Shown here one piece after another: positions 1 to 12,053 of a stretch of DNA of 64,000 nt. Numbering within the stretch: position 1 is the stretch's first letter; each line of letters starts with the position of its first letter. Made by a program: the position numbers and the translations under genes. Under the pieces are notes generated by a model. That model searched no databases. It was given only the letters and a program-made list of their open reading frames with translations, and was not told the origin of the DNA. Location of the stretch: the NCBI GenBank assembly GCA_001600455.1, contig BCKC01000002.1:3672171-3736170 (forward strand). Reading direction: 5' to 3'. This DNA is from Endocalyx cinctus. Its lineage: Eukaryota > Ascomycota > Sordariomycetes > Amphisphaeriales > Apiosporaceae.

Positions 1-2939
1 ATACACGATGATGTTAGAATGGAACCAGTCTTATATTTCCGAGTGCCGACTTGTGATACGTAATAGTGTAGCAGCAGCCGGCACATATGACCTTTAATTT
101 TTTCTTCTTCTTTCTCTCCCTCTATTTCTCCACCGTCTTTAGATTTAAATTACTCCAATGTTATAAGATGATGTGAGAAAAAAGGGGAGAGTGGGAGAGA
201 GTGTGTGTGTGAAAAAATAGAATATCGAGTTTCATCGACGTGATGCTTCATGTTCGTGGTACCGCTAATCGCTAGGATCTCACGCTCGCATCCTCACACC
301 CTCATTTCTCGATATTCACGTGGTTCAATGCAACCCTTTCCTTCCATACAGAAGAACGACCGTTCTTCCGCCGAAGATGGGCTGCCAGTTACGATGTAAC
401 CAGCTTCGTGGGGGCTGATATGTATATTATGTAGCGCGTGGAGAGTACGTGCGTGCGTGCGCTTATACAGACGCATCTCACTGCGTCTCGTTTCCCTGGC
501 TGTGAATGGTCACATAAATAGTTCTTTTTTCTTTCTTTAAGCCCTTGGTATGGTATATATGTAAGCACGAAGAAGTTCGGTACGTTACACTAGGATGTGA
601 GAGGACGGACATCCATAGTATCGGGTTCATGTCAGGCAGGGGGTGTTCCTCCCTCCCCCAGGTTTGGTATACCGGGTTGTACACTACATAGTACTTACCA
701 CGTAGTGTACACACGTATTTCGTACCCTTTGACAGCGTCATCATGTGTATTTTTTAGTGTATTCGTTCATTTGATGTACTGCGGTACAAGTCCATTTCGT
801 TTTCCTAAAAAGGAAATATAGGCCCAGTGTGAGGGTGAGATGGTACCTATTATGTATATATTTTAGTGTAGGTGTACCAATATTGGCTTATTATTATTGA
901 ATGCATCCGTAAATATTACGATTTGATTTTTTGTTCTTTTCTAGTTACGCAGTATTGAGAGAGTTTGACAGTGCTAAGTTACATGTTTCATCTTAACTCA
1001 GTTCTTTTTTAGGTGACGTGAGATTATTTGTTTTTTTTTCTTACTATGTACTTCGCCCAGAAAGCTCATTTTACATACACATAATGTTACTTACTGTGTG
1101 GTATGGAAGCGAATTGGAAATTTGCTAAGGGAGGATGGAACACGAATTTCAGGCGAAGAAGGAAAAAAAGAAAATGCAATTGATTAATTCTTTCTTCTTT
1201 TACCCCTGATCCGAAAAAAAGGCGTAAGAAAAAGAAAGTTAGCCAGACCCAGGACTCTGGAAAGGCACAAGGGAAATCGATGACGATGATGATGACTTAC
1301 TTTTCTGCATGGGTAGGTAACATCTGGTCGGGTCTATCTTAATTTCCACGATCCCAGCTCAAATGGCAAAATGTTCACAAGCGAGATCAAAAAAAAAAAA
1401 AAAAAAAAAAAAAGAAAGCCGTATTAAATAAATTTCTTCATCACCGGGTTAACTCGAAAGAGAATAAAAAATATTTCTTCAATATACGTAATAAAATGAA
1501 TCCAAAAAGAAAAAGTTTTTTTTTTTTGTTGAAATTTGTTGAGTAGCCATGTCTCAGAAGAGAAAATTTCAATGAAACCCGTCTCTCAATTTCCTTTCTT
1601 ACGCCGCGAAATGAAGCTTTCATTTTTTTGCTTCTCCTCCGAGGAAAAAGATATTTCGTATTATTATTAATTCTTGCTCTCGTGGACAGTTGTTTCTCTC
1701 CAATTTCCGCCCTTTCATCAAAGGATCATAGGACTTTTTTTTTTTTTTTTTTCTTACGGTATTTTATCTACAGTATGTGAACATAGAACTTGTCGGGGGA
1801 AGACTCGGAGTTCGGCACAAGACCCTAGCTAGCTAAGAAGTTGATTACCTTGCCTACCGTGTATGCGTAGTCCTTTGTTTAATCTGGCATATTTAAACGA
1901 ATGTGACGGAAGTTCTCACGATTCTTTTTTTCTTGGGGGCTCCGAGTAAAGGGGGCTCCGGCTCCGAGTGAGGCGCGCGGAGGAGGGGAGGGGTGGCAGA
2001 GAAGGGGGTAAAGAACTCCTTATTCATTTAGGGCTGATAGAAAGTGGAAGATCTCTTTACTTGGACCCTTGATTTTCCGGGGGGCTTTTCTTCTTTTTTT
2101 TTTTTTTTTTTTTTTCTTTCTTCTTCTCGCACCCTCCTTCAGTTTTTCTTTATACGCGGTACGCATCAATGTATCTAAGCAGCCCCCTTTTTCCAGTTCC
2201 ATGGACCCGTATCCGCCCCCCCCAAAAAAAGTTATGGCCCCCATATCCGGCGGAGGTGTCCTATTAGTAGTAGCGCACGCACGACTATGTACATTTTGCT
2301 CTCGCACACGATTTATGCGTGTTGAATGAAAAGAAAGAAAGTGGTGTAGTAGGAAGGTATGTCGTAAGCTGCATGGCGAAGGAGCAGTCAGGAGAGGGGT
2401 TCCGCACCGCCGGGATGGAAAGAAAGGGGAGATAAGATGGGATCGTCGTAGAATATGCAAAAGGGTTATACTACTGCTTATTGATGACAGGACTTTCTAT
2501 ATCGCGCGCAAGTCGGCTGGACAGATTGGCTTTTACCATTGGATACCGAGGCGATGCCATCGGTACCGCGCAGTCGGGCCTTATTACCGCGCCTTAGGTC
2601 CCCCCCCTTACCCTCCCCCAAATATCTCAAAGTATCGCTTCATCGCTTAACTTGTAGTCATACGGGATTAATCTGTGTTGTAGATGACAGCTATACCTTC
2701 CGAAACTACCGGAGCTTGTTCCTAAATATGCTAGTATGAAGGCATCGCCTAGAGTTTCTATTGAGAGCATCCCTGCTCTACGACGGAGGATTCGGCAAGG
2801 AGTAGTTTCCACGTAAGGAATCATTACATAGTGATTTATACTAGATAGCCTAGATTGGAGTACATTAAAGATGAAAATTGAATCTATTTCCGAAGTTCTA
2901 TACATGAAGCATATCGAGATCGGCGGTGTTAAGAAAGAA
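1..2939. other. gene-poor left spacer
   Basis: No convincing gene was found. The open frames are short and low in complexity; the longest (about 2020-2460, minus) is driven by a lysine run read from a poly-T tract. The stretch holds an A25 run near 1389-1413, T runs near 1735-1752 and 2095-2115, and AT-rich sequence. The end next to 2940 should contain the 3' UTR of the helicase gene. Nothing else can be supported. Confidence 0.6.
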
Positions 2940-4580
2940 TCATCCTTCGAGACGCAATTTCTGCCGTTTCCGCTTACCCCCCACCTCCCTATGCTGTTCG
3001 ATGTTCAGTAGCGCCTCCCTCTTCCTTTCCGTGACCACCTTCAGGTGATCTCGGATGAACCGGGTTTCGAGGTTGACGCCTTCCTCCTCCCACGCCTCTA
3101 GGGTACCGCCTACTCGGTTCTCGATGGCGTGCACCCGCTCCACGTCTCGCTGGCCGACGAAGGTCACGGCGTCACCCTTGCGTCCGGCACGAGCGGTACG
3201 ACCGACCCGATGGATGTAGTCATCTGGCTCCTGGGGGCAATCGTAGTTCACGACTAGAGAAACTTCCGGAATGTCGAGACCACGCGATGCAACGTCCGTA
3301 GCCACTAGGATTCGAGCAGCCGAGGCACGGAATCTGCCCAGGTTGTCTATACGTTGACGTTGCGGTAGCTTAGAGTGTAAAGAAGTAACCCTGTGCTCGA
3401 GCAGTCGGAGTAGGTGGTGAAGATACTCGGCGGTCGACGTCCTGTTGCAGAAGATGATGATCGATTTCTCAACGTTCTTGTCCGTCAAGAGAAACGCGTG
3501 AAGATAGTATTCCTTATGGGTGACGTTGACTTGTATGTACATCTGGCGAAGCGTAGACGGGACCGCGAGCTTCTGCGTATCGACCTCGCACACGAAAGCC
3601 GGCTCCTTCCCTTCCTTCGGCGGCATATCCTTCAGCGCCCGGACCTCGGGCGTGATCGTCGCGGTAAACAGGAGCGTCTGCCTCTGCGTAGACGGCGGCA
3701 GGACCGCCAGGCACTCCTCCAGATCCGGCAGCATGCTCCCCGGGCCGCCCGCCGCCAGCAGACGATCGGCCTCGTCCAGGACGACGAACCGCACCCTCCG
3801 CAGCCCGTCGACGACCTCCTCGCCGGAAGAACGGACGTGGTCGGCGAGGCGCCCGGGCGTGGCGACGACCACGTGCGGCCTGCGCGCGAGCGCGATGGCC
3901 TGCGAGCGCATGTCGGACCCGCCCGTGACGAGCTCGACCCTGAGGGACTGCGGCGAGCCGATGGCCTTGCACTGCTCGTAGATCTGCAGGGCGAGCTCGC
4001 GCGTCGCCGTCAGCACGACGGCGTATATCGAGCTGGGGTCCTCGGACCACTTCTGCAGGATGGGCGCGGCGAAGGCGACCGTCTTTCCGGATCCGGTCCG
4101 GCTCGTGCCGATGCAGTCGCGGCCGTTCAGGATGGCGGGTATGCAGGCGCTTTGGATCGCGGTGGGACGCTTGATGGCCATGTTGGATAGCGATTGCACG
4201 AGCCATGGCCTTAGCTCGAGGGATTTGAACGTCTTGTTTTTGTCGAGTGAAACTGATATGGGGGCATTTGAAGTTTCAGATGGTTTGGTTTGGGTGGTGG
4301 TGATGGTGGCAGCAGTAGGGGCTGTACCACCAACAGCTTTCTTCTTAATCCTCGACGGCGCATTTATGAAAGAAGTAGTAACCGGGGCCGGGGATTTTCT
4401 TTCAGCTGGAGATGATATCTTCCGTCTTTTACGGGAAGAATCACTATCGAGGGAGTCGGACTCGGATAAAGATTCATCTTGAGACTCATTTATATTATTA
4501 TTTGACCTGTTTGAAGACGATGTCGTCAAGTCTAAAGTGACGGAGTCTTCAGAATCACTTTCAGTAGCTAGATGAGCCAT
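2940..4580 (-). CDS. dbp8: DEAD-box ATP-dependent RNA helicase Dbp8
   Basis: A single-exon gene of 546 residues. It should act in the nucleolus on pre-18S rRNA processing and 40S subunit assembly, as yeast Dbp8 does. Visible motifs in order: a Ser/Asp-rich disordered N-terminus (1-115), the Q motif ending PTAIQ (about 119-143), Walker A SRTGSGKT (160-167), TPGR (241-244), DEAD (269-272), TAT in the SAT position (306-308), and helicase C-domain motif [13 protein letters not shown] (457-467). A basic tail ([11 protein letters not shown]) ends the protein. The TAT variant of motif III and the spacing fit Dbp8 better than other DEAD-box groups. Fungal Dbp8 proteins are about 430-550 residues, so the length fits. 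The start is the first ATG of the frame and gives an acidic, serine-rich N-terminus usual for these helicases. The antisense frames over this gene are shadows. Assignment to Dbp8 rather than a close paralogue is inference from overall resemblance. Confidence 0.93.
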   Translation of the reverse strand: MAHLATESDSEDSVTLDLTTSSSNRSNNNINESQDESLSESDSLDSDSSRKRRKISSPAERKSPAPVTTSFINAPSRIKKKAVGGTAPTAATITTTQTKPSETSNAPISVSLDKNKTFKSLELRPWLVQSLSNMAIKRPTAIQSACIPAILNGRDCIGTSRTGSGKTVAFAAPILQKWSEDPSSIYAVVLTATRELALQIYEQCKAIGSPQSLRVELVTGGSDMRSQAIALARRPHVVVATPGRLADHVRSSGEEVVDGLRRVRFVVLDEADRLLAAGGPGSMLPDLEECLAVLPPSTQRQTLLFTATITPEVRALKDMPPKEGKEPAFVCEVDTQKLAVPSTLRQMYIQVNVTHKEYYLHAFLLTDKNVEKSIIIFCNRTSTAEYLHHLLRLLEHRVTSLHSKLPQRQRIDNLGRFRASAARILVATDVASRGLDIPEVSLVVNYDCPQEPDDYIHRVGRTARAGRKGDAVTFVGQRDVERVHAIENRVGGTLEAWEEEGVNLETRFIRDHLKVVTERKREALLNIEQHREVGGKRKRQKLRLEG

Positions 4581-6182
4581 CCTATAGAATATCGTTCTTA
4601 GAAACTAGAAACCTTGAAAATTTGCTGCGATTCAAGGTCCCGTGACAACGTCTACATCAAACCTGGAAATTCAGCCTCTGCGATCAGTTGAATTGTGAAG
4701 TTGTAAAATTTTGCTGAGCTTTGAGTATGATTGGCTAAGAGCTAATCGATTAACTCGATACTGTATTACACTGTATTTTCCTTGAAGTATACTGTATTTT
4801 ATTGGTGGTATACCCTACTAAATCTTAATACTTTTTGCTTAAGCTGGCATAGTATTCAAAAAAGGTAAATACACCGTGTGCATCTTTAGTGGGGGATGGA
4901 GGGGGAATCACATTTTATGATTTTACAGGCAGACAGGGAAAATGGGGGATAAAAAATTGAACCAATAGAAAATCCAAACTTAGGCATAATTGAATAAACG
5001 CGCGCTTGACCAATGATCCAATGGCGAAAGAAAGATTTTCAATGATTTCAGGTCTCGCCCTGTTTGCCCTGCTTCGTCGGAGTTTCATCTTTACAGATTT
5101 CTTACTTGGCCTATCCTTTCTGCATAGTACTCCGTACATATATAGTCCAGTCCGTCTGCATGATGTATATGTATGATAATAACTAGGATTTATGAGATGA
5201 CACATAAGGTGAAGATGATACAGATGATACAGATGACACAATCATCATTATCATATCTTTATTATGGATACTAACTGGGTAATTCATCTAAAACTAACAC
5301 GGTAAAGTCCACGGGTATTCCGTACGTGGACGTAAAATAATAACATGACCAAAAACATGCGCGACCAAATTCTAAGACCATCCCATATTTCATTAAACAA
5401 AACATATAAACTTCGGTTAAATCTACTACGTACGTACATGGTACGACTACCGGCGAGTTAACTTTAAAGAGAGAGAAGACGAGAGAGAAAGAGAAATAAA
5501 TATTATACATGGGTAGAGAAGCAGAGCAGGTAAAGATCGTCCCTGATCATGGGTCGTTCAGGGTATAATCTCGTACATTATTACCTAGTCAGTTAAGAAG
5601 CATTTTATCTCAATCTTAACTTGACCTACTACTCTGAGACTACCTCTCTAGACTGCCTAGTACGTAACATGTAACACGAACAATACTCGTCAGTCGACTA
5701 CGATTTAATTTACTTTCCCTTGCAAATAGACTCAAAAGAAAGTAAATCGGAAAAGAAAAAGAAAAAGGAAAGGAAAGGAAAAAAAAAAAAAAAAAACAAC
5801 TCAGTACTATACGTACTTAATACCCAATACAGTATATGCTCAGCATTCGAGATTCCGAGTTTCGCACCAGAAAAGACCAGACCAAGTAAGCCCATTGGAT
5901 ATTACTCCGTATCATCCGTTGGACCCCACACACAAGATACTTCATAGTAGGTAGGTAGGTAATGTAGTATACCGCACACACGCCACACACGCCGCAACTC
6001 GTTCACACATGGGCAGACTTCTCGTCTTTCTTCAAGGGCATATCCATAATAGTGTGGTGTAATATCATCATGCATATCAAAGGCGCTTGGGGTCCGCTTA
6101 TGTCGCCCTTCGAATTGGCCACCGCGAACATGTGGCACCCTCGAGGTCTGTACGTGTAGTAGCAAAGAAAAGGATGTACGTT

Positions 6183-6210
6183 CTGTACTCTGTACTCTGT
6201 ACTCTGTACA
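6183..6210. repeat. short tandem array of CTGTACT
   Basis: Four near-perfect copies of the 7-base unit CTGTACT lie head to tail in the dbp8-mkk1 spacer. The unit contains GTAC, the core of the other recurring spacer words in this window. Confidence 0.8.
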
Positions 6211-7623
6211 TAGTATATAGCAAATATGTAACGAGCGAACTGCGGTGGCCCCTATGCCGAAGACGTTTCATTAACCATGTGTAAACGCAAAAACCAAGCG
6301 CTTGACATATGCAATGAGCTTGCGACGAATTTTCAAGTTTACGAAGGAAAAAAATAAAACTTAATGTACAACGACGGTCAATTCTACAAGGTATGTATAT
6401 GCCAATGCGCAAGATCTGCAAGCTGGAAGTCTTTTCCGGTCGTCTTGTCAACATCTGGACTTGGTTACCAACGGAATATCCTTTGTTAGTGGCCGAGGTA
6501 GAATGCAGGGATACCTAATAGTGAGGGGTGGAATATCGTACCTAGTTATACTACTACACTATACCCTAGGCAGTTTAGGTACGTTAAAGAGGTGTAGGGT
6601 AAGCCTGTCAGGGGTCGCGCATTTAGTATGCAACGGTTTAACCATAACGCACACCTCTTTTGAAGTTCAGGTTCAGGTTCATACATACATACTACAAAGT
6701 ATATGGTAGGTAAGAAGTAAGAAGGAAGAAAATCCTTGGGTAAGATGATGATTTTATTGAATAGCCGCAGTCTTGTCGTCCCTCCAGCCATTCAGCCAGC
6801 CAGCTCCTATCAGCCTGCCGGCGTGATGGTTTGACCCCCTTGCGCGTCTCTCGTTTGTTCTCAGCTAAGATTTTAAATACGTTCCTATCTAGAATGATGA
6901 TGATGATTACAGAGTATATATGTATTGGATATATTGTTATTGATTTCTGTTGGTTTGATAAAATTATTCCAATCTGGAAGGATTTTCAAGTTTCTCTCTA
7001 TCTTGTTTTTCTCCCCCCTTCTATATAGGTACTTTGTTTACCATCTCCTTTCTTTTTTTGGTGTTGAAAATCTTAATTGTTAACCGCCCAAGTGTGCTGC
7101 CCCAATATTCTAAACCGGTATTACCGTCTATCTACTACTCAAGTAGGTAGTTACTGTTAATCTATCTCCCCAGCTCGCCACGGCAATTGTTAGCGTAAAG
7201 GTATCGATATAAACTGTCGCCTACCACTGGTTATTCTCTTGTCTCGGACTTTTAAGCTAAACGGCTCATATTCCACTTCAAAGTATATTCATCCATCCAC
7301 TAAGTAAAGGCTTTTTTTACATATTTGGCTGACGTTGGAAAACTTGTACTTACGCGATACTCTTTAAGTTAAGTACTTAATACTATGTACCCTGTATTTT
7401 TTGTTTAACGTTGGGAGTTAAATAGTGCGTATGTAGGGAGGCAGGGAGGTTAACTAATAAACGTGTGCATACACTACCTTTATGGGTAACGGATCATACC
7501 CATAGCCCATACCCATACTAGCCATAATCCATAGGCTCTTAATCCATACCCATACAGCCATACATCATCTACCCATATCCCTGTTAGGTACCTGGTTAGA
7601 TCTGTCGGATGGTTTTTTAAGAA

Positions 7624-7675
7624 GCTGCAAGTACTGCAAGCACTGCAAGCATTACAAGTATTACAAGTATTATAC
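7624..7675. repeat. imperfect array of CTGCAAG / TTACAAG units
   Basis: Decayed tandem copies of a 9-10 base unit (CTGCAAGTA, CTGCAAGCA, TTACAAGTA) lie in the dbp8-mkk1 spacer. No open frame uses it convincingly. Confidence 0.6.
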
Positions 7676-8690
7676 ACTACAACAACTATTACACACCACC
7701 CATTAAACCATAATTCACATTTCATCTCACAAAATACCAAAAAAAAATTCCCCAAGACCCTGCCAATCCTAGACAAGGCCCCCAAAGCCTACTCCACCCT
7801 CAGAAGGAGAAAGGACACCCACGTTACAGAGGGGGGGGGGGAATACCCAGGTACGACTGAGAAACCAAGATCATTTACATAGTACACGCAACTTGGCTCT
7901 ACTGGCTTTTTTTCTCTCCTCTTTACCCAACGACGTTCTTCTTCTATTTTGTTGAGACATTACCTTCATTCTTTTTCTTTTCTGATTCTCTTTTTTATTT
8001 TGATCTTTTTTCTATTATTTATCATATTTCTCCTTAAAAAAAAAAAAAAAAAACCCTTTCCTCATTATATATATTTAATAAATATATATATATAATTTTC
8101 TTGTCAGACTTCTAGTATATCATCTACTACTGAACAGGCGTACCCCCACCAATAGTAAACCTGTTTAATAGTACTGCGAAAGATACTCTAGCGTACGTCA
8201 CTCTGAAATATCGTCTGCGCCTCCGTACTACGGAATCGAGAGTAGCTTGGATTATTTTACCTTACTACTTCTTTGTCGACGGCTTCGTACATACGTACAT
8301 ACGTACTTATATCTTACTTCGGGCCTTTTACTTCCTATCGGTACTCGAATAGCTTGATTTGTATTTCGGCAAACAAACCTCGTCTGCTTAATAAACAGCC
8401 ACTTGGTCTGGCGTTGTTGGCCTATTGGTGCAAATGCCTGACCACGAGATAGCTAGTCAAGGCTCTGACCCTACGGTACAAAATGTAACTTTTCTTTTTT
8501 CTTCCAATGCTTCCTTCACCTTTCTGGTGTCTTTGTTCGTCTTCGTTCTGTCTTCCTATCGGGAACCATAAAAAGTCTTCTCCCACCCCCGCGCTATTAC
8601 TAACTCCTCTCTGTTTCGATAAAGGTTTCTGCTGCGTCCAAAGACGTAGTTTCCTCCGCGACACCTCCGCTTTCAACTCCCATTCCTATC

Positions 8691-10317
8691 ATGTCTGCCT
8701 CTCCCGCACCTCTTCGGCCCGCACTCGGCGGCGGTAGGCCCAGCGGCGGTCGGGCACCAAGATTAGGCCTCGCCATCCCCCCCTCTCCTAACGCGAAGCC
8801 GGTGGGCGCGCCCGCCCCGACCGGAAGACCTCAACTTACCGTTCACGTCGCTACCCCCATGGGTAGCACCGTCGCACCGTACGAGCAGTCTCGACACGCT
8901 GTACAACCCGGTCAGTCTGCTAGCGGCGGAAGTGAAAGCAGCGCGGCACATTCGAGATCTGGTAGTTTCGGCCCGCTCGATGGAAGGGCTAGCAACCCCA
9001 CGTCGGCGGGATCCCAATTTTCTGCCTTGTCATTTGCATCGCAGTATGGCATAGGTGGATCGAGGCCGCAAGGCACGCCAGATCCCGCCTCTGCTGTGGG
9101 CTCTATATACTCCGAGAGGAGCGAAGGGGGCATGGGGATGGAACGAGATGGCAGCATGCAGGGACTCGAGTCTAGCTTTGACAAATTAACCCTGGAAAAG
9201 GCCAGAAACGCAGACGTAGAAGATCTCGATGACGATGGCTGGAGAATTGCTAGTATGGAGAACAGGATAATCGAACTAGGCGGTTTAGGTGAAGGTGCCG
9301 GTGGCGCGGTCACGCGATGCCAGTTAAAGGGAGGAAAGACGGTATTTGCGCTTAAGGTAAGCGTCGTGATGAGTCAGTTTTACCGTGCTCGCGTACTTAC
9401 GAATTCTCTTTAGGTTATCACCACAAATCCCGATCCAGATGTTAAGAAACAGATTGTTCGGGAAATCAACTTCAACAAGGAGTGCGCCTCGGAGCATATT
9501 TGTCGCTACTACGGTGCCTTTGTCGACCCCGCCACAGCTACCATCTCCATTGCTATGGAATTCTGTGAAGGCGGGTCCCTCGACAGTATTTATAAGGAGG
9601 TCAAGAGGTTAGGCGGCCGGACTGGAGAGAAGGTCCTCGGAAAGATCGCCGAGGGCGTACTGGGTGGTCTAACCTACCTGCACAGCAAAAAGATCATTCA
9701 CCGCGATATTAAACCATCTAACATCTTGCTTTGCCGCAACGGCGAGGTGAAACTCTGCGACTTTGGCGTATCGGGTGACTTCGGAACTAAGGGCGAGGCA
9801 AATACCTTCATCGGTACGAGTTATTACATGGCGCCAGAGCGTATCACCGGACAAACGTATACCATTACTTCAGACGTTTGGTCTACGGGCGTAACGCTGC
9901 TTGAGGTTGCACAACATAGATTCCCTTTCCCGGCCGATGGAACCGAAATGCAACCTAGGGCGGGCTTAATCGACTTATTGACGTATATCGTCAGGCAGCC
10001 CATTCCAAAGCTGAAGGATGAGCCCGACTCCAACATATTTTGGAGTGATAGTTTCAAATACTTTATCGAGTGCTGGTAAGAAGCCCCTTATCCCGCGTTT
10101 CTACTTAGTCAGATACCCGTTGGCTATTGAGACAGCAGAGAGCTAACATAAATGCCTTCAAACGTACAGTCTCGAGAAAGAACCAAGCCGACGAGCAAGC
10201 CCGTGGCGTATGCTTGAGCACCCCTGGATGGTTGAGATGCGTACGAAACGTGTCAACATGGAGAAGTACCTCTCGCAGGTATGGGGTTGGGATGAGGTTA
10301 CGGAGGCTCCCAAATAA
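8691..10317 (+). CDS. mkk1: MAP kinase kinase Mkk1 of the cell-wall-integrity pathway
   Basis: Three exons, 8691-9356, 9414-10075 and 10170-10317, give 491 residues. The kinase should sit in the cytoplasm between the Bck1-type MAPKKK and the Slt2/Mps1 MAPK and act by dual Thr/Tyr phosphorylation. A low-complexity Pro/Ser/Gly-rich N-terminus (1-185) precedes the kinase domain. Visible are the glycine loop GLGEGAGG (198-205), catalytic lysine in FALK (222), HRDIKPSN (Asp about 320), DFG (about 338), an activation loop [12 protein letters not shown] with likely phospho-acceptor threonines near 347 and 353, and YMAPER. Exon 3 restores the conserved [20 protein letters not shown] block, which fixes the last intron. 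The SDVWS(T/L)G and FPFP features and the [14 protein letters not shown] tail match Mkk1/MkkA rather than Pbs2 or Ste7. Both introns have consensus ends (GTAAGC, GTAAGA). A large upstream spacer could hold complex control elements, but none is proven. Confidence 0.94.
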
Positions 10318-11991
10318 GTAAGGGGGATGACTTTCTAAGGAAATTTTCTATTACTACCATCATCCACCAATCACCGCCACATCAACCACTACCACCTGGT
10401 CTTGGGAAGACCTAGGATATATTATACTAAGCTATGAATTTTGCTGCAAACGATACCCACTTATCTCCCCATAGAGGGTTGAACAAGATTTCGAAGGGAC
10501 AGAAGAGAGCGCTTTTTTATTCTCTTGTTTATTTCATATGCTTCTTTTGTTTGGGGAGTTCGAAAAAAACGAAACTAGGATGGAAGAGACGGGGGATGAA
10601 ACCGATTAATGAGAAATACCAGTTTGGATATGTATATGGCGTGAGCAAGTTACAATAATAAAGTGCTACTCGCTTACATCTTTCCCTTTCGAGGAATCGT
10701 TAAACTGCGAGCAAGTATGGAGTATAGCGAGAGAAGCATTTCGAAGGATGTACTTATATATCATAACACTACCGACTACCAACTACTGCATGCGCGCGGC
10801 GACGGAAACATAATTAGATGTTTTGAATTGGACGAGCTACTCTTGACTTGTACCAGACTTAATTTGTATCATGAAGGAACTGAAAAAACACACCGGGAAT
10901 AGGTAGAACGTGGTCAGTATAGATCCGCTATGTCTTAGTTATTACTCCCATATAAAACGAATTTCTGTTCCGGTCTCGTATTCGTCGGTGGCGTGAAGTT
11001 GGATAGAGTATAGATTTGGAAGCTGTGGATTATGCTCGCCAGAAGGTGACGTGAGGCGAGACGAGAGGATAAGATGTGTAGGAGAACTACTGATCGATCG
11101 GTCAAGGCCCTTGTCTCTGTATCTATCTACCTCTCTCTTCCAGCTAGCTTTCGGGTGCGATTCATGTCCGGACTTACGAAGACGTTAGATTCAGTCAAAA
11201 ACCTCGATCTCGCCTGGGGACTACGGTAGCTCATGTAAATACTTTTCTCAACGCGTACAGACAAGACTTGCTTAAATTTGATGGGCAAGAAATGAGATAT
11301 GTCTCGGTTACTTAGGATTGTTGTAACAGGGTCAAGAATTATCACTGCTATATAAACTGGGCTTTGGAGCCTCTTCACTGGTATGTTGGAAGGGGGGGTC
11401 ATGAGGTAATAGGCTTCTTGGATGAAAACGAAGGAAGATTTTCACGTTAGAGGGGAGAGAGAAATGGGCGATGAGTTTGAGATGTTAAAATGCATAATTT
11501 GATTACACACACGCGTATAAATACATACATTCCAAGGTTGAACTGTTATCCATCTCATATATACCTTACATTCATACTTCTCAACCACGTACCGACGGTG
11601 ATGTGAATAGTAAGAACAGGGTGATATTTCCATGACATAAAGTCAAGGCCGCGATACTATTCCTTATAGGTATACCTCGAGGTTACCTTCTCTGAACTAC
11701 ACGACAACGGTAATGGGGAAACAGTGAAAATGGATAGCAAGATGTAGAGGGATAATACGAGGAACGTAAAGAGAGAAAAAAAAACCATATATGCACGACG
11801 ACGACCTTGTCTTAGCCTCGTGGGTACATCATCGTATGATTCTCGATATAGCAGCTTGCGAATAGCTACAACACACGTAACAAGTGTATAGGACGGAATT
11901 GACGCTCTTTCCTATATCTCAACGTGCAGATTACCTTGTTTATACTGCTAGTTACCACATGGTCAAATTGCCTCATATTCCTTTAAGTATC

Positions 11992-12053
<62 letters not shown>

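Larger units (their letters stand above)
4581..8690. other. 4.1 kb divergent spacer between dbp8 and mkk1
   Basis: No gene is supported. This is the shared upstream region of two divergently transcribed genes. It carries two copies of the TACTCCGTA word (5127-5137 as GTACTCCGTAC, and 5903-5911), a CTGTACT heptad array (6183-6210), CCCATA-type repeats (7494-7570), a CTGCAAG-type array (7624-7675), and a pyrimidine-rich stretch (7910-8060) that may be mkk1 leader. Confidence 0.5.

Noticed and set aside
2020..2460. 146-codon minus-strand frame with a lysine run
   Set aside because: Created by a poly-T tract; no family features and no splice or start support.
3414..4206. Long open frames on the plus strand and in another minus frame over the helicase gene
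   Set aside because: They are antisense or shifted shadows of the GC-rich dbp8 exon and have arginine/proline-rich low-quality translations.
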